Part shown: piece by piece, positions 14,906-22,188 of the stretch | Numbering within the stretch: position 1 is the stretch's first letter | Layout: the number at the start of each line of letters is the position of its first letter | Source: Candidatus Aminicenantota bacterium | GTDB lineage: Bacteria; Acidobacteriota; Aminicenantia; S016-38 | NCBI GenBank assembly: GCA_021161165.1 | Contig: JAGHBF010000033.1 | Location: forward strand, 1-23,096 | DNA length: 23,096 nucleotides | Direction of reading: 5' to 3' | The notes under the pieces: model-generated | Told to the model about the DNA's origin: nothing | What the model saw: the letters and a program-made list of their open reading frames with translations, nothing else | Database searches by the model: none | Translations under genes and position numbers: made by a program

Positions 14906-15404
14906 TTGCTTCCTCCTTTAGCCTTAAATATTCCCTCCTGAGGGCCTTTAATCCATAAAACAGCCTACTCTTCACAGTACCCTCAGGAATCTTCAACATT
15001 TCTGCTATTTCCTTTATTGAAAAACCCTCTATTTCTTTTAAAAGAATTACTTCTCTGTGCTCTGGCGGTATCATCTGAAGGGCAAAAATGGCATATCCGA
15101 CTCTTTCCGAGCTACCCTCAGGAAGCCTTATCTCCACCCTATCCTTTTCCCTCCTTTTCCATATCTTTCTAATTTCATTTAAGGTTATTGAATAAACCCA
15201 GGAGGAAAATGCATCAGTATTTTTAAGCTGATATATCTTCCTGTATATTAGGAACAGAACCTCTTGGGTGACGTCCTTTGCATCATCCACATTTCCCAGA
15301 TGCTTAAGGGCAAAACTGTAAATTTTAGGCTCCCATCTTCTCATGATTTCCTCAAATGCTTCCCGCTCGCCTCTCTTCGCTCTTTCTATTAATTTCTCGT
15401 CCAT
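14889..15404 (-). CDS. RNA polymerase sigma factor, ECF (sigma-70 family, RpoE-like)
   Basis: About 171 residues, standard for ECF sigma factors. Region 2 at about 8-80 (GEREAFEEIMRRW, DAKDVTQEVLFLIYRK, WVYSITLNEIRK) binds core polymerase and melts the -10. Region 4 at about 108-160 (PPEHREVILLKEIEGFSIKE, then a helix-turn-helix with IPEGTVKSRLFYGLKAL) reads the -35. Start: I prefer ATG at 15404; a GTG two codons upstream (15410) is possible. The candidate ECF-type promoter just upstream would put the transcription start at about 15409, leaving almost no leader. It is followed by its own anti-sigma factor and an exported protein, a common autoregulated envelope-stress layout. The target regulon cannot be seen here. 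Confidence 0.95.
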   Translation of the reverse strand: MDEKLIERAKRGEREAFEEIMRRWEPKIYSFALKHLGNVDDAKDVTQEVLFLIYRKIYQLKNTDAFSSWVYSITLNEIRKIWKRREKDRVEIRLPEGSSERVGYAIFALQMIPPEHREVILLKEIEGFSIKEIAEMLKIPEGTVKSRLFYGLKALRREYLRLKEEANGRIQ

Positions 15405-15415
15405 CTTCACCAGTT

Positions 15416-15443
15416 AAGATAGTCCAGGCAGTAAAAAAGGTTC
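15416..15443 (-). promoter_or_regulatory. Candidate autoregulated ECF-type promoter of the sigma gene
   Basis: On the minus strand GAACCT followed by a T run (15443-15438) resembles the GAAC-type -35 of many ECF sigma factors. It is followed 16 bp later by TATCTT (15421-15416; inside GACTATC). The position directly before the sigma start fits autoregulation. The match is by eye to a general ECF pattern. Confidence 0.5.
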
Positions 15444-15452
15444 AAATAAATA

Positions 15453-15481
15453 TTGACAAATGGCGATTTTTCCTGTAAATT
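15453..15481 (+). promoter_or_regulatory. Promoter of the rplM ribosomal-protein operon
   Basis: Perfect -35 TTGACA (15453-15458), 17-bp spacer, -10 TAAATT (15476-15481; four of six). The leader of about 25 bases contains AGGAGAGGAG just before the rplM ATG. Divergent from the ECF promoter, from which it is separated by only a few bases. Confidence 0.65.
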
Positions 15482-15511
15482 ATAAAGCTGACACTAAGAA
15501 AGGAGAGGAGT

Positions 15512-15940
15512 ATGAGGACATATTTACCAAAAAAGGAAGAAATTAAACAGAAGTGGTGGCTGATTGACGCTGAAGGCAAAACACTGGGAAGACTTGCCAC
15601 AGAAATAGCAAAACTGCTGAGGGGAAAACACAAGAGTATATTCACCCCATTTCTTGACACAGGTGATTTTGTAATAGTCATAAATGCAGAGAAAGTTAAA
15701 GTTACAGGCAAAAAGCTGGATCAGAAGATGTACAGGTCTCATTCAGGTTATCTTGGAAATCTCAGGGAATTTACTTTGAGAGAAATGCTCCAGCGCCATC
15801 CGGAAAAGGTAATAGAAGACGCGGTGTGGGGAATGCTTCCTAAAAACAGACTGGGAAGAAAACTTTACAGGAAATTGAAAGTATACAGGGGACCTAATCA
15901 TCCTCACCAGGCACAAAAGCCTGAGGTTTACAATTTCTAA
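15512..15940 (+). CDS. rplM: 50S ribosomal protein L13
   Basis: 142 residues, the standard length. Early-assembly protein of the large subunit, binding 23S rRNA. Recognisable family segments: WWLIDAEGKTLGRLATEIA (about 13-31), LRGKHK, GDFVIVINAEKV, YRSHSGYLGNL and the C-terminal GMLPKNRLGR and YRGPNHPHQAQKP. Preceded by its own promoter and a strong Shine-Dalgarno; rpsI follows after 10 bp, the conserved L13-S9 pair. Confidence 0.98.
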   Translation: MRTYLPKKEEIKQKWWLIDAEGKTLGRLATEIAKLLRGKHKSIFTPFLDTGDFVIVINAEKVKVTGKKLDQKMYRSHSGYLGNLREFTLREMLQRHPEKVIEDAVWGMLPKNRLGRKLYRKLKVYRGPNHPHQAQKPEVYNF

Positions 15941-15950
15941 GGGGTGAAAA

Positions 15951-16355
15951 ATGGCAGAAAAATATTACTATGGAACTGGCAGAAGGAAAACTGCCACTGC
16001 AAGAGTGTTTTTAAGCCCTGGAACAGGTAAAATAAAACTCTTTGTCAACAACAAGGAAAGAAATTTTGATGAATACTTCCCTTCTGAAACCATAAGGAAT
16101 AGGGCAAAAACTCCTTTCTATGTAACCCAGACTCTTGAGAAATTTGATATGTACGTTACAGTGAAAGGCGGAGGGGTTTCTGCCCAGGCTGACGCTATAA
16201 GACTTGGAATAGCGAGAGCTCTTGTCCAGTATAACAGTGAACTTGCAAGGACCCTTAAGGAAAAGGGATTACTCACAAGAGACCCGAGAGAAAAAGAAAG
16301 AAGGAAATATGGTCTTCACAAGGCAAGAAAAGCCCATCAGTATCACAAGAGGTAA
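15951..16355 (+). CDS. rpsI: 30S ribosomal protein S9
   Basis: 134 residues. Small-subunit head protein whose basic C-terminal tail reaches the P-site tRNA. Family markers: YYGTGRRKTATARVFL at the N-terminus, the GGGVSAQADAIRLGIARAL segment (about 72-90), LLTRDPREKERRKYG and a terminal KARKAHQYHKR, close to the usual KARKxxQxSKR, with the invariant final Arg. AGGGGTG before the ATG. rpsB starts 9 bp later. Confidence 0.98.
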   Translation: MAEKYYYGTGRRKTATARVFLSPGTGKIKLFVNNKERNFDEYFPSETIRNRAKTPFYVTQTLEKFDMYVTVKGGGVSAQADAIRLGIARALVQYNSELARTLKEKGLLTRDPREKERRKYGLHKARKAHQYHKR

Positions 16356-16364
16356 GGAGGAAAC

Positions 16365-17177
16365 ATGCCAGAAGTTACAATGAAAGAGCTGCTGGAAGCA
16401 GGAGTACACTTCGGACATCAGACCAGGAAATGGAATCCCAAGATGGCTCCCTACATTTATGGGAGGAGAAATGGGATTCACATAATTGACCTTCAGAAAA
16501 CCGCTGAAGACTTCAAACGAGCTTTGGATTTCCTGAAAGAGGTGGTCGCCAACGGCGGAGAGGTTCTTTTTGTAGGGACAAAAAAACAGGCGAAGGAAAT
16601 TATAAAAGAAGAAGCGACACGTTGCGGAATGCCATATGTCAATAACAGATGGCTTGGAGGGACGCTAACCAATTTTGAGATGATAAGACGAAGTGTGGAA
16701 AAACTGATTGAGCTAGAGGAAATGAGAAATTCCAGTGAGTGGGAAATTCTTTCCAAAAAAGAGCAAAGCCGACTTGAAAAGAGACTTAAAAAACTCCAGA
16801 AGAACCTGGAAGGCATAAAAGAAATGGTGGAACTTCCAAAGGCTATTTTCGTTATAGATTCGGTACACGAGGAAATACCGATTAAAGAGGCAAGAAAACT
16901 CGGTATACCTATTGTTGCAGTTGTAGACACCAACGCAGACCCTGACCTTGTAGATTATCCGATTGCAGGGAATGATGACGCTATAAGAGCCATAAAACTT
17001 TTCTGCTCTAAGGCAGCAGATGCAATAATTGAAGGAAGGGAAGAGAGGGAAAGAAGGGAACTTGAACAGATGAAAATAAAAAATGAGGTAGAAGAAGTCC
17101 CGGAGGAAGAAAAGGGTGAAGAGAATACAGAAACACCTTTAGAGAAAGAAGAAACACAGGGAGGCGAAAATGGCTGA
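16365..17177 (+). CDS. rpsB: 30S ribosomal protein S2
   Basis: 270 residues, about 30 longer than typical. Family markers: LLEAGVHFGHQTRKWNPKM (9-27), YIYGRRNGIHIIDL, LFVGTKKQA, NRWLGGTLTN, and IPIVAVVDTNADP with the final PIAGNDDAIRAI block. The extra length is a Glu-rich, probably unstructured C-terminal tail (about 225-270). GGAGG lies before the ATG. Its last 8 bp overlap tsf, giving the classic rpsB-tsf coupling. Confidence 0.98.
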   Translation: MPEVTMKELLEAGVHFGHQTRKWNPKMAPYIYGRRNGIHIIDLQKTAEDFKRALDFLKEVVANGGEVLFVGTKKQAKEIIKEEATRCGMPYVNNRWLGGTLTNFEMIRRSVEKLIELEEMRNSSEWEILSKKEQSRLEKRLKKLQKNLEGIKEMVELPKAIFVIDSVHEEIPIKEARKLGIPIVAVVDTNADPDLVDYPIAGNDDAIRAIKLFCSKAADAIIEGREERERRELEQMKIKNEVEEVPEEEKGEENTETPLEKEETQGGENG

Positions 17178-17772
17178 CATTACTATGGAACAAATAAAAA
17201 GGCTACGTGAAAGAACAGGGCTTGGAATTATGGACTGTAAACAAGCTCTTATTGAGGCTGGGGGAGATGAAGAAAAGGCCATTGAAATACTCCGCAAAAA
17301 AGGCCTTGCTACTGCAGCCAAAAAGGCTACAAGAGCCACCAAGGAAGGTTTTATTGGCTCTTACATTCATTCCAACGGCAAAATAGGTGTTCTTGTGGAA
17401 ATAAACACAGAAACGGATTTTGTGGCAAGGAATGCTGAATTTAGAGAATTTGCTAAAAACATTGCAATGCACATAGCTGCATCTTCTCCTCTTTACGTTT
17501 CTCCTGAAAGCATTCCTGAGGAAGTTCTTGAAAAGGAAAAGGAAATTTACAGGGAGCAGCTTAAGGACTCAGGGAAACCTGAACACGTAATAGAAAAGAT
17601 AATCGAAGGGAAACTCAAGAAATTTTATCAGGAAGTATGCCTCTTGGAGCAACCCTATGTAAAGAACCCAGACATTACTGTAAAACAGTACCTCACCGAG
17701 CAGATAGCAAAGTTCGGCGAAAATATAGTTATAAGAAGATTCGTAAGGCTGGCAGTTGGAGAAGAGCCCTAA
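17170..17772 (+). CDS. tsf: Translation elongation factor Ts
   Basis: 200 residues: the short form, as in Thermus, not the about 280-residue form of E. coli. Guanine-nucleotide exchange factor for EF-Tu. N-terminal UBA-like domain with RERTGLGIMDCKQAL (about 12-26) and GGDEEKAIEILRKKG. The core has VEINTETDFVARN (about 75-87), the residues that insert into EF-Tu. The C-terminal region ends with VRLAVGE. GGAGG lies before its start inside rpsB. Confidence 0.97.
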   Translation: MADITMEQIKRLRERTGLGIMDCKQALIEAGGDEEKAIEILRKKGLATAAKKATRATKEGFIGSYIHSNGKIGVLVEINTETDFVARNAEFREFAKNIAMHIAASSPLYVSPESIPEEVLEKEKEIYREQLKDSGKPEHVIEKIIEGKLKKFYQEVCLLEQPYVKNPDITVKQYLTEQIAKFGENIVIRRFVRLAVGEEP

Positions 17773-17776
17773 AAAA

Positions 17777-18487
17777 ATGGGCTTGCGTTACAAAAGACTT
17801 CTTTTAAAATTAAGTGGCGAAGCTCTACTGGGTGAAAAAGAATTTGGAATAGACCCTTCTGTTCTGAGTTATATAGCAGAAGAAATTGAAGATGCTATAA
17901 ACCTCGGGGTAGAAATAGCAGTAGTTGTGGGGGGAGGAAATTTCTTCCGCGGAATAAATTCCTCCGAAATAGGAATTGATAGGATCTGGGGTGATTATAT
18001 GGGGATGCTTGCTACTCTTATTAATGGAATTGCACTACAGAATTACCTTGAAAAAAGGAAAATCACTACGAGGCTGGTTTCTGCTCTGGAAATAAGAGCA
18101 ATAGCAGAGCCCTTTATACCCAAAAGAGCTATGCGCCACCTCGAGAAGGGAAGGGTAGTAATTTTCGCCTGCGGGACTGGAAATCCATTTTTCTCAACGG
18201 ATACTGCCGCAGCTTTAAGAGCAATTGAAATGAAAGCAGATGTTCTTTTAAAAGCAACAAAGGTGGAAGGTATATTTTCTTCGGACCCCATGAAGGATAA
18301 AAATTCAAGGATGTTCAGAAAACTAACATATTTCCAGGTCCTTGAAAAGGGCCTCAGAGTAATGGATACTACAGCCATTACCCTATGCATGGAAAACAAT
18401 ATGCCAATAATAGTTTTCAATATAAAAGGGAAAGGAAACCTCAGAAAAATTATTAAGGGGGAAGAGGTTGGAACTATAGTAACATAA
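17777..18487 (+). CDS. pyrH: Uridylate kinase (UMP kinase)
   Basis: 236 residues, amino-acid-kinase fold, hexameric in bacteria; phosphorylates UMP to UDP and is allosterically regulated by GTP/UTP. Motifs: YKRLLLKLSGEAL at the N-terminus, VVVGGGNFFRG (about 52-62), DYMGMLATLING, FACGTGNPFFSTDTAA and a central DTTAITLCMENN. I chose the ATG at 17777, four bases after the tsf stop, because the family normally begins with a few residues before YKR; a TTG at 17756 inside tsf would add seven residues. GGAGAAGAG lies upstream. Confidence 0.96.
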   Translation: MGLRYKRLLLKLSGEALLGEKEFGIDPSVLSYIAEEIEDAINLGVEIAVVVGGGNFFRGINSSEIGIDRIWGDYMGMLATLINGIALQNYLEKRKITTRLVSALEIRAIAEPFIPKRAMRHLEKGRVVIFACGTGNPFFSTDTAAALRAIEMKADVLLKATKVEGIFSSDPMKDKNSRMFRKLTYFQVLEKGLRVMDTTAITLCMENNMPIIVFNIKGKGNLRKIIKGEEVGTIVT

Positions 18488-18498
18488 GGAGGTGTAAA

Positions 18499-19053
18499 AT
18501 GGAATCCGTATTTAAAGAGGCCAAGAAAAAAATGGAGGCTTCTCTTGAACATTTTAAAAAGGAAATTTCTAAATTAAGAACTGGAAGGGCCTCTGCTGCA
18601 ATTTTTGAAGAAATAAAGGTAGAATACTATGGAGCTCCAACACCCATAACCCAGCTTGCAACTATAAACATAATAAACCCTGAGCTGGTTATAATTCAGC
18701 CCTGGGACAAAAATGTGGTAGCCGAAATTGAAAAAGCAATTATAAGAAGTAATCTGGGGTTAAACCCGGTAAACGAAGGAACCCAGTTAAAAATACCTAT
18801 TCCACCTCTTGATGAAGAAAGGAGAAAAGACCTGGTAAAGCTTCTTCATAAGATTCTTGAAGAAACAAAAGCCGCAATTAGGAATATAAGAAGGGATGCC
18901 AGGGAAAAACTCAAAGAAATGGAAGAAAACAAGGAGATTTCCGAAGATGATAAGTTCCGCGGATTCGATAAAATCCAGGAACTCCATGACGAATTCATAA
19001 AAAAGGCAGAGGAACTTGCAAAGAAGAAAGAAGAAGATATATTACAGGTTTAG
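18499..19053 (+). CDS. frr: Ribosome recycling factor
   Basis: 184 residues, the standard length. With EF-G it splits post-termination ribosomes. Features: LRTGRASAAIFEEIKVEYYG (about 25-45), PITQLATINI, WDKNVVAEIEKAI, the basic helix region RRKDLVKLLHK and NIRRDAREKL, ending in a long helix. Last gene of rplM-rpsI-rpsB-tsf-pyrH-frr. AAGGAGGTG precedes its ATG by four bases. I see no strong terminator in the 60 bp that separate it from the convergent gene. Confidence 0.98.
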   Translation: MESVFKEAKKKMEASLEHFKKEISKLRTGRASAAIFEEIKVEYYGAPTPITQLATINIINPELVIIQPWDKNVVAEIEKAIIRSNLGLNPVNEGTQLKIPIPPLDEERRKDLVKLLHKILEETKAAIRNIRRDAREKLKEMEENKEISEDDKFRGFDKIQELHDEFIKKAEELAKKKEEDILQV

Positions 19054-19113
19054 TCTCCTACAAAAAGAGGCTATGTTTCACTTCGTTTATCACAAACCAG
19101 AAGGGACGCAAAT

Positions 19114-20070
19114 TTAGAGAAAATCTTTATCTTTCATCCAGTCATCACTATAAACTTTAGAAAGGTATTTTAAACCCGAATCCGGAATTACTGTTACAAC
19201 TATATCTTCTTCAGAAAGCTTCTCAGCAACTTTTAAAGCTCCAATTACATTTGCACCGGCAGAACCTCCACCAAAGATTCCTTCTTCCTTTGCAAGCCGT
19301 CTTGCCATAATGAAAGATTCTTTATCATTAACCCTGATCATGTCATCTATAAGGCTAAAATCTATAATGGGAAGGATTCTCTCGTCTCCCAGACCTTCTA
19401 TTTCGTAATCTCCGGGCTCTGTGAGTTTACCTTCCTTGAAATAATCGTAAAATACAGACCCTTCAGGGTCAACCGCAATACACTTTATTTCAGGGTTCAT
19501 CTCTTTGAGAAATTTACAGACCCCCACAAAAGTTCCACCGGTTCCCATACCTGCCACAAAATGAGTGATTTTCCCTCCTGTCTGCTTCCAGATTTCAGGA
19601 CCTGTTGTATGGTAGTGTGCCTCCACATTTCCATAATTTTCGTGCTGGTCCACGTAAAATGCATCCCTTATGGAAGATGCTATTTCTTTTGCTTTTCTAT
19701 CCCGGTCCTTAAGGGTTCCCTCAACAAGCACAACTTCAGCACCAAAGGCTTTTAGATGGTCCAGTTTTTCCTTCGATACTTTATCTATTACGGTAAGAAT
19801 TACTCTGTAACCCATAACAGCTCCATAGAGAGCTATCGCCACCCCTGTATTCCCCGAAGTGGCTTCCACTATTGTAGCTCCAGGCTTTAGTCGACCTTCC
19901 CTCCTGGCTTTTTCCAGAATATATATGGCCATTCGGTCTTTTATGCTCCCTCCTGGATTAAAATACTCCACTTTTGCAAGAACCAGCGGTTTTAAACCCC
20001 GGGTTATCCTATTTAATTTGATAAGGGGTGTATTGCCAATAGTTTCAAGAATGTTCTCTTCGTACTTCAT
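19114..20070 (-). CDS. PLP-dependent cysteine synthase / cystathionine beta-synthase family enzyme
   Basis: 318 residues, fold type II. Schiff-base Lys44 in NPGGSIKDRMA, the substrate loop TSGNTG (71-76), and the phosphate-binding glycines GMGTGGT (174-180) are all visible. The C-terminal PDSGLKYLSKVYSDDWM resembles cystathionine beta-synthases more than classic CysK, and GGSAGA replaces the commoner GGSSGA. No CBS regulatory domains are present. It therefore makes cysteine or cystathionine from (acetyl)serine or related substrates; sequence alone does not decide which. Own promoter upstream, no Shine-Dalgarno: TATAAT lies 9 bases before ATG. It converges on frr and diverges from the recombinase gene. 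Confidence 0.9.
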   Translation of the reverse strand: MKYEENILETIGNTPLIKLNRITRGLKPLVLAKVEYFNPGGSIKDRMAIYILEKARREGRLKPGATIVEATSGNTGVAIALYGAVMGYRVILTVIDKVSKEKLDHLKAFGAEVVLVEGTLKDRDRKAKEIASSIRDAFYVDQHENYGNVEAHYHTTGPEIWKQTGGKITHFVAGMGTGGTFVGVCKFLKEMNPEIKCIAVDPEGSVFYDYFKEGKLTEPGDYEIEGLGDERILPIIDFSLIDDMIRVNDKESFIMARRLAKEEGIFGGGSAGANVIGALKVAEKLSEEDIVVTVIPDSGLKYLSKVYSDDWMKDKDFL

Positions 20071-20079
20071 TAGCTATCG

Positions 20080-20109
20080 ATTATACCCCGAAAATATAGA
20101 GATTTACAA
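20080..20109 (-). promoter_or_regulatory. Promoter of the cysteine synthase/CBS gene
   Basis: On the minus strand -35 TTGTAA (20109-20104), 18-bp spacer, perfect -10 TATAAT (20085-20080). The -10 ends 9 bases before the ATG, so the leader would be only 2-3 bases. Confidence 0.6.
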
Positions 20110-20159
20110 GTCTTTTATTACTTAATTCATAAATACTTTGCAGGAGTTAAAATATAAGT

Positions 20160-21017
20160 GTGGAAATACTAAAAGAATATGCTGATTTCCTGTTGTCAAA
20201 GGGATTTTCCAAAAATACTAGAGATGCTTATCTTTCCGATTTGGAAAAATACTTAAATTTTTGCGGAAAAGACTTCGAAAATCAGGATAAACTAAGGACT
20301 TATATCCGAAGTCTTTCTCAGTATCTATCCCCACGCTCCTCGGCAAGAACTATTTCCTCACTTAGAAGTTTCTATAATTTTCTTTTACTGAGAAAAAAAG
20401 TAAAAAAAGACCTTACAGTTATGCTCACTTTACCCAAACTTCCACCCTCACTGCCCAAATTTCTCACCTGGGAAGAAATAGAAAAACTTATGAATGCGCC
20501 TGATACTGAGAAACCCGAGGGTCTTCGAGATCGGGCAATGCTCGAGTTGCTCTATGCCACAGGAATGAGAGCATCTGAAATTATAAATTTAAAGGAAGAA
20601 GACGTAAACATTGAAGATAGATACGTCAGAGTAATAGGTAAGGGTGAAAAGGAAAGGATAATCCCATTTAGCAAAAGAGCAAGACTCTGGGTTGAGGAAT
20701 ACCTAAAAAAGGGAAAATCCCTCATCTGCAAAAAATATACGCCTTATCTTTTCATAACAAAAAGGTGTAAGCCAATGACAAGACAGGCTTTGTGGATGAA
20801 GATAAAGGAATATGGAAACATGGCAGGGATAAGAGAAAAAATATGGCCCCATGTATTGAGGCATACATTTGCAACACACATGCTGGAAGGGGGAGCAGAT
20901 TTGCGGGTAATTCAGATGATGCTTGGGCATGCATCCATTACAACCACTCAGGTTTACACCCATATAGACATTCAGAGGCTAAGGAGAATTTACGATAAAT
21001 TTCATCCAAGGTCTTGA
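20160..21017 (+). CDS. xer: Tyrosine recombinase, XerC/XerD family
   Basis: 285 residues. N-terminal SAM-like core-binding domain (about 1-90, with LLSKGFSKNTRDAYLSDL) and catalytic domain with all six residues of the family: Arg137 (ATGMRASE), Lys161 (GKGEKER), His231 and Arg234 (HVLRH), His257 (LGHASI), and nucleophile Tyr266 (VYTH). Length and motifs fit a chromosomal Xer protein that resolves dimers at dif rather than a phage integrase, and no att repeats or mobile genes are nearby. XerC versus XerD cannot be settled here; in many lineages a single XerH/XerA-like enzyme suffices. Start: GTG at 20160, with CAGGAG 13 bases upstream (rather long). Not recognisably linked to its neighbours. 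Confidence 0.93.
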   Translation: MEILKEYADFLLSKGFSKNTRDAYLSDLEKYLNFCGKDFENQDKLRTYIRSLSQYLSPRSSARTISSLRSFYNFLLLRKKVKKDLTVMLTLPKLPPSLPKFLTWEEIEKLMNAPDTEKPEGLRDRAMLELLYATGMRASEIINLKEEDVNIEDRYVRVIGKGEKERIIPFSKRARLWVEEYLKKGKSLICKKYTPYLFITKRCKPMTRQALWMKIKEYGNMAGIREKIWPHVLRHTFATHMLEGGADLRVIQMMLGHASITTTQVYTHIDIQRLRRIYDKFHPRS

Positions 21018-21042
21018 AAATTGAAATTTTTTATTATATTAT
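21014..21042 (+). promoter_or_regulatory. Promoter of the ArsR-family gene (probably leaderless)
   Basis: -35 TTGAAA (21014-21019, overlapping the end of the recombinase gene), 17-bp spacer, -10 TATTAT (21037-21042). Six bases then lead to the ATG at 21049, so the mRNA should start at or beside the start codon. No Shine-Dalgarno is present. Confidence 0.6.
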
Positions 21043-21048
21043 GAAATT

Positions 21049-21381
21049 ATGATAGACGAGAAAACTAAAAAAATTCTTCAAATGCAATCTGAAATTTGCA
21101 GTGCTCTTTCCAACGTAACAAGGCTTGAGATAATTTATCTGCTGAAAGAAGGAGAAAAAAGCGTTTCTGATTTGGCTCTTGAATTGGGTGTTTCCATGTC
21201 TAACCTGTCACAACACCTGAGAATTCTCAGAGAAAAGGGCTTAGTAAAATACAGGAAAGAGGGCCAACACATTTACTATGCTCTCGCAAGCGAAATGGTA
21301 AACAATATCTGCACAAGCATGAGGGAAATAGTCAGGCAAAACCTTGACGCGTTCCTTTCTCTCAGAAGCCCTAATTTCTGA
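21049..21381 (+). CDS. ArsR/SmtB-family winged-helix transcriptional regulator
   Basis: 110 residues. Winged helix-turn-helix at about 20-80: ALSNVTRLEIIYLL, the recognition helix in VSMSNLSQHLRILREKGLV, and the wing RKEGQHIYYAL. The classic ArsR metal motif (ELCVCDL) is absent: the segment reads KSVSDLALEL. Only two Cys, 17 and 88, are present, near the ends of the domain. They could form a thiol switch or metal site across the dimer, but that is not evident. Own promoter upstream. The gene overlaps the convergent thioredoxin gene by 11 bp. Regulated genes are unknown. Confidence 0.93.
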   Translation: MIDEKTKKILQMQSEICSALSNVTRLEIIYLLKEGEKSVSDLALELGVSMSNLSQHLRILREKGLVKYRKEGQHIYYALASEMVNNICTSMREIVRQNLDAFLSLRSPNF

Positions 21382-21874
21382 CCAGCTCCGCAATTTCCCT
21401 TTCAAACTCAGGTGCTAATTCTTTAGAGAAGCCGATTTTAATCTTTTTAATTTTTCCGGTTTTATCAATAAAAAATGTTAAGGGAACGGCACCTTCAAAC
21501 CCGTAAATTAAAGCAGTAGTAAGCCTTTCATTATCCGTTGCAATAGGAAACTTCAATCCATATGTGTCGCGGTAAGCTTTCAGAGTTTCTTCTGTATTAT
21601 TTACATTAACACAAATTCCTAAAATCACAAGACCATCCTTAGAATATTTTTTATTGATGTTGTTCAAAAAAAGCATTTCATCTCTGCAGTGAGGACAATA
21701 TATCGAGAAAAAAGTCAGCAAAACTGGTTTCTTTTCAGCAATTAGCCTGGAAAGTTTCCATACTTTGCCGTCTAAGTCCTTGATTTTGAAAAATGGAGCA
21801 GGATCACCTTCTTTTAAAGCCCACAAAGGTAACACTATGCCAATTAGCAAAAATATTGTCACCAGCTTTTTCAT
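21371..21874 (-). CDS. TlpA/ResA-like periplasmic thioredoxin-fold protein
   Basis: 167 residues. Signal peptide or N-terminal anchor at about 1-19 (LVTIFLLIGIVLPLWA). AhpC/TSA-Redoxin-type fold with the redox pair Cys60 and Cys63 (SIYCPHC) and a cis-Pro at 131 (GAVPLTFFID). Extra Cys88 (LGICVN). Works outside the inner membrane, probably as a thiol reductant or oxidant. The start ATG follows AAGGAG, formed by the last Lys-Glu codons of the PqqD-like gene, 2 bp away, so the three genes OPT transporter, PqqD-like, TlpA-like are one operon. Confidence 0.92.
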   Translation of the reverse strand: MKKLVTIFLLIGIVLPLWALKEGDPAPFFKIKDLDGKVWKLSRLIAEKKPVLLTFFSIYCPHCRDEMLFLNNINKKYSKDGLVILGICVNVNNTEETLKAYRDTYGLKFPIATDNERLTTALIYGFEGAVPLTFFIDKTGKIKKIKIGFSKELAPEFEREIAELVRN

Positions 21875-21876
21875 CT

Positions 21877-22188
21877 TTACTCCTTTATTCTGAACTCAAG
21901 AAAGTCTCCTTTATAGAGGGAAAGGAGGAAGGTCTCTGTTCTTTTCAACGAATCATCTATTCCAAACTTTTCCTCAAGTTTTTTGGCGATCTGCTCAACT
22001 GTGTGGGAACCGTTACATAGCATCCAGGCTTGACTCCCTATATCGTCAAGATGAATTCTAAAATACTCACCCCATAACTTCCTAAGTAACTTATATTTTG
22101 ATTTTTTCTTTAGCAAAACTACCCTCTGACCTTCCTCCTCCCATTCGCCTTTCCTTACAGGAATGGCCCTGTTAATCTTTTTTTGCAT
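21877..22188 (-). CDS. Stand-alone PqqD-like protein (RiPP recognition element fold)
   Basis: 103 residues. The C-terminal two thirds match the PqqD pattern: LDDIGSQAWMLCNGSHTVEQ (about 48-67), then a helix IAKKLEEKFG and a final helix with FLLSLYKGDFLEF. The N-terminal 45 residues are basic and extended, unlike the short N-terminus of PqqD. In PqqD the fold binds a precursor peptide and delivers it to a radical SAM enzyme. No radical SAM gene or small precursor lies next to this copy within the window. It starts 17 bp inside the transporter gene (no clear Shine-Dalgarno) and ends 2 bp before the thioredoxin gene. It might chaperone a peptide for the transporter or partner an enzyme elsewhere. 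Confidence 0.83.
   Translation of the reverse strand: MQKKINRAIPVRKGEWEEEGQRVVLLKKKSKYKLLRKLWGEYFRIHLDDIGSQAWMLCNGSHTVEQIAKKLEEKFGIDDSLKRTETFLLSLYKGDFLEFRIKE

Noticed and set aside
16493..16933. Minus-strand 146-codon frame
   Set aside because: Antisense shadow of rpsB, Ser/Phe-rich without domain features.
17756..17776. TTG start for pyrH inside tsf
   Set aside because: The ATG at 17777 gives the normal family N-terminus and has a purine-rich site upstream; TTG remains possible.
18043..18552. Minus-strand 169-codon frame
   Set aside because: Antisense shadow of pyrH and the start of frr.
19054..19113. Bidirectional terminator between frr and the cysteine synthase gene
   Set aside because: No convincing stem-loop with a T run on either strand.
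20160..21017. Recombinase as sign of an integrated mobile element
   Set aside because: Motifs and length fit a chromosomal Xer protein, and I find no flanking repeats, tRNA target or other mobile genes.
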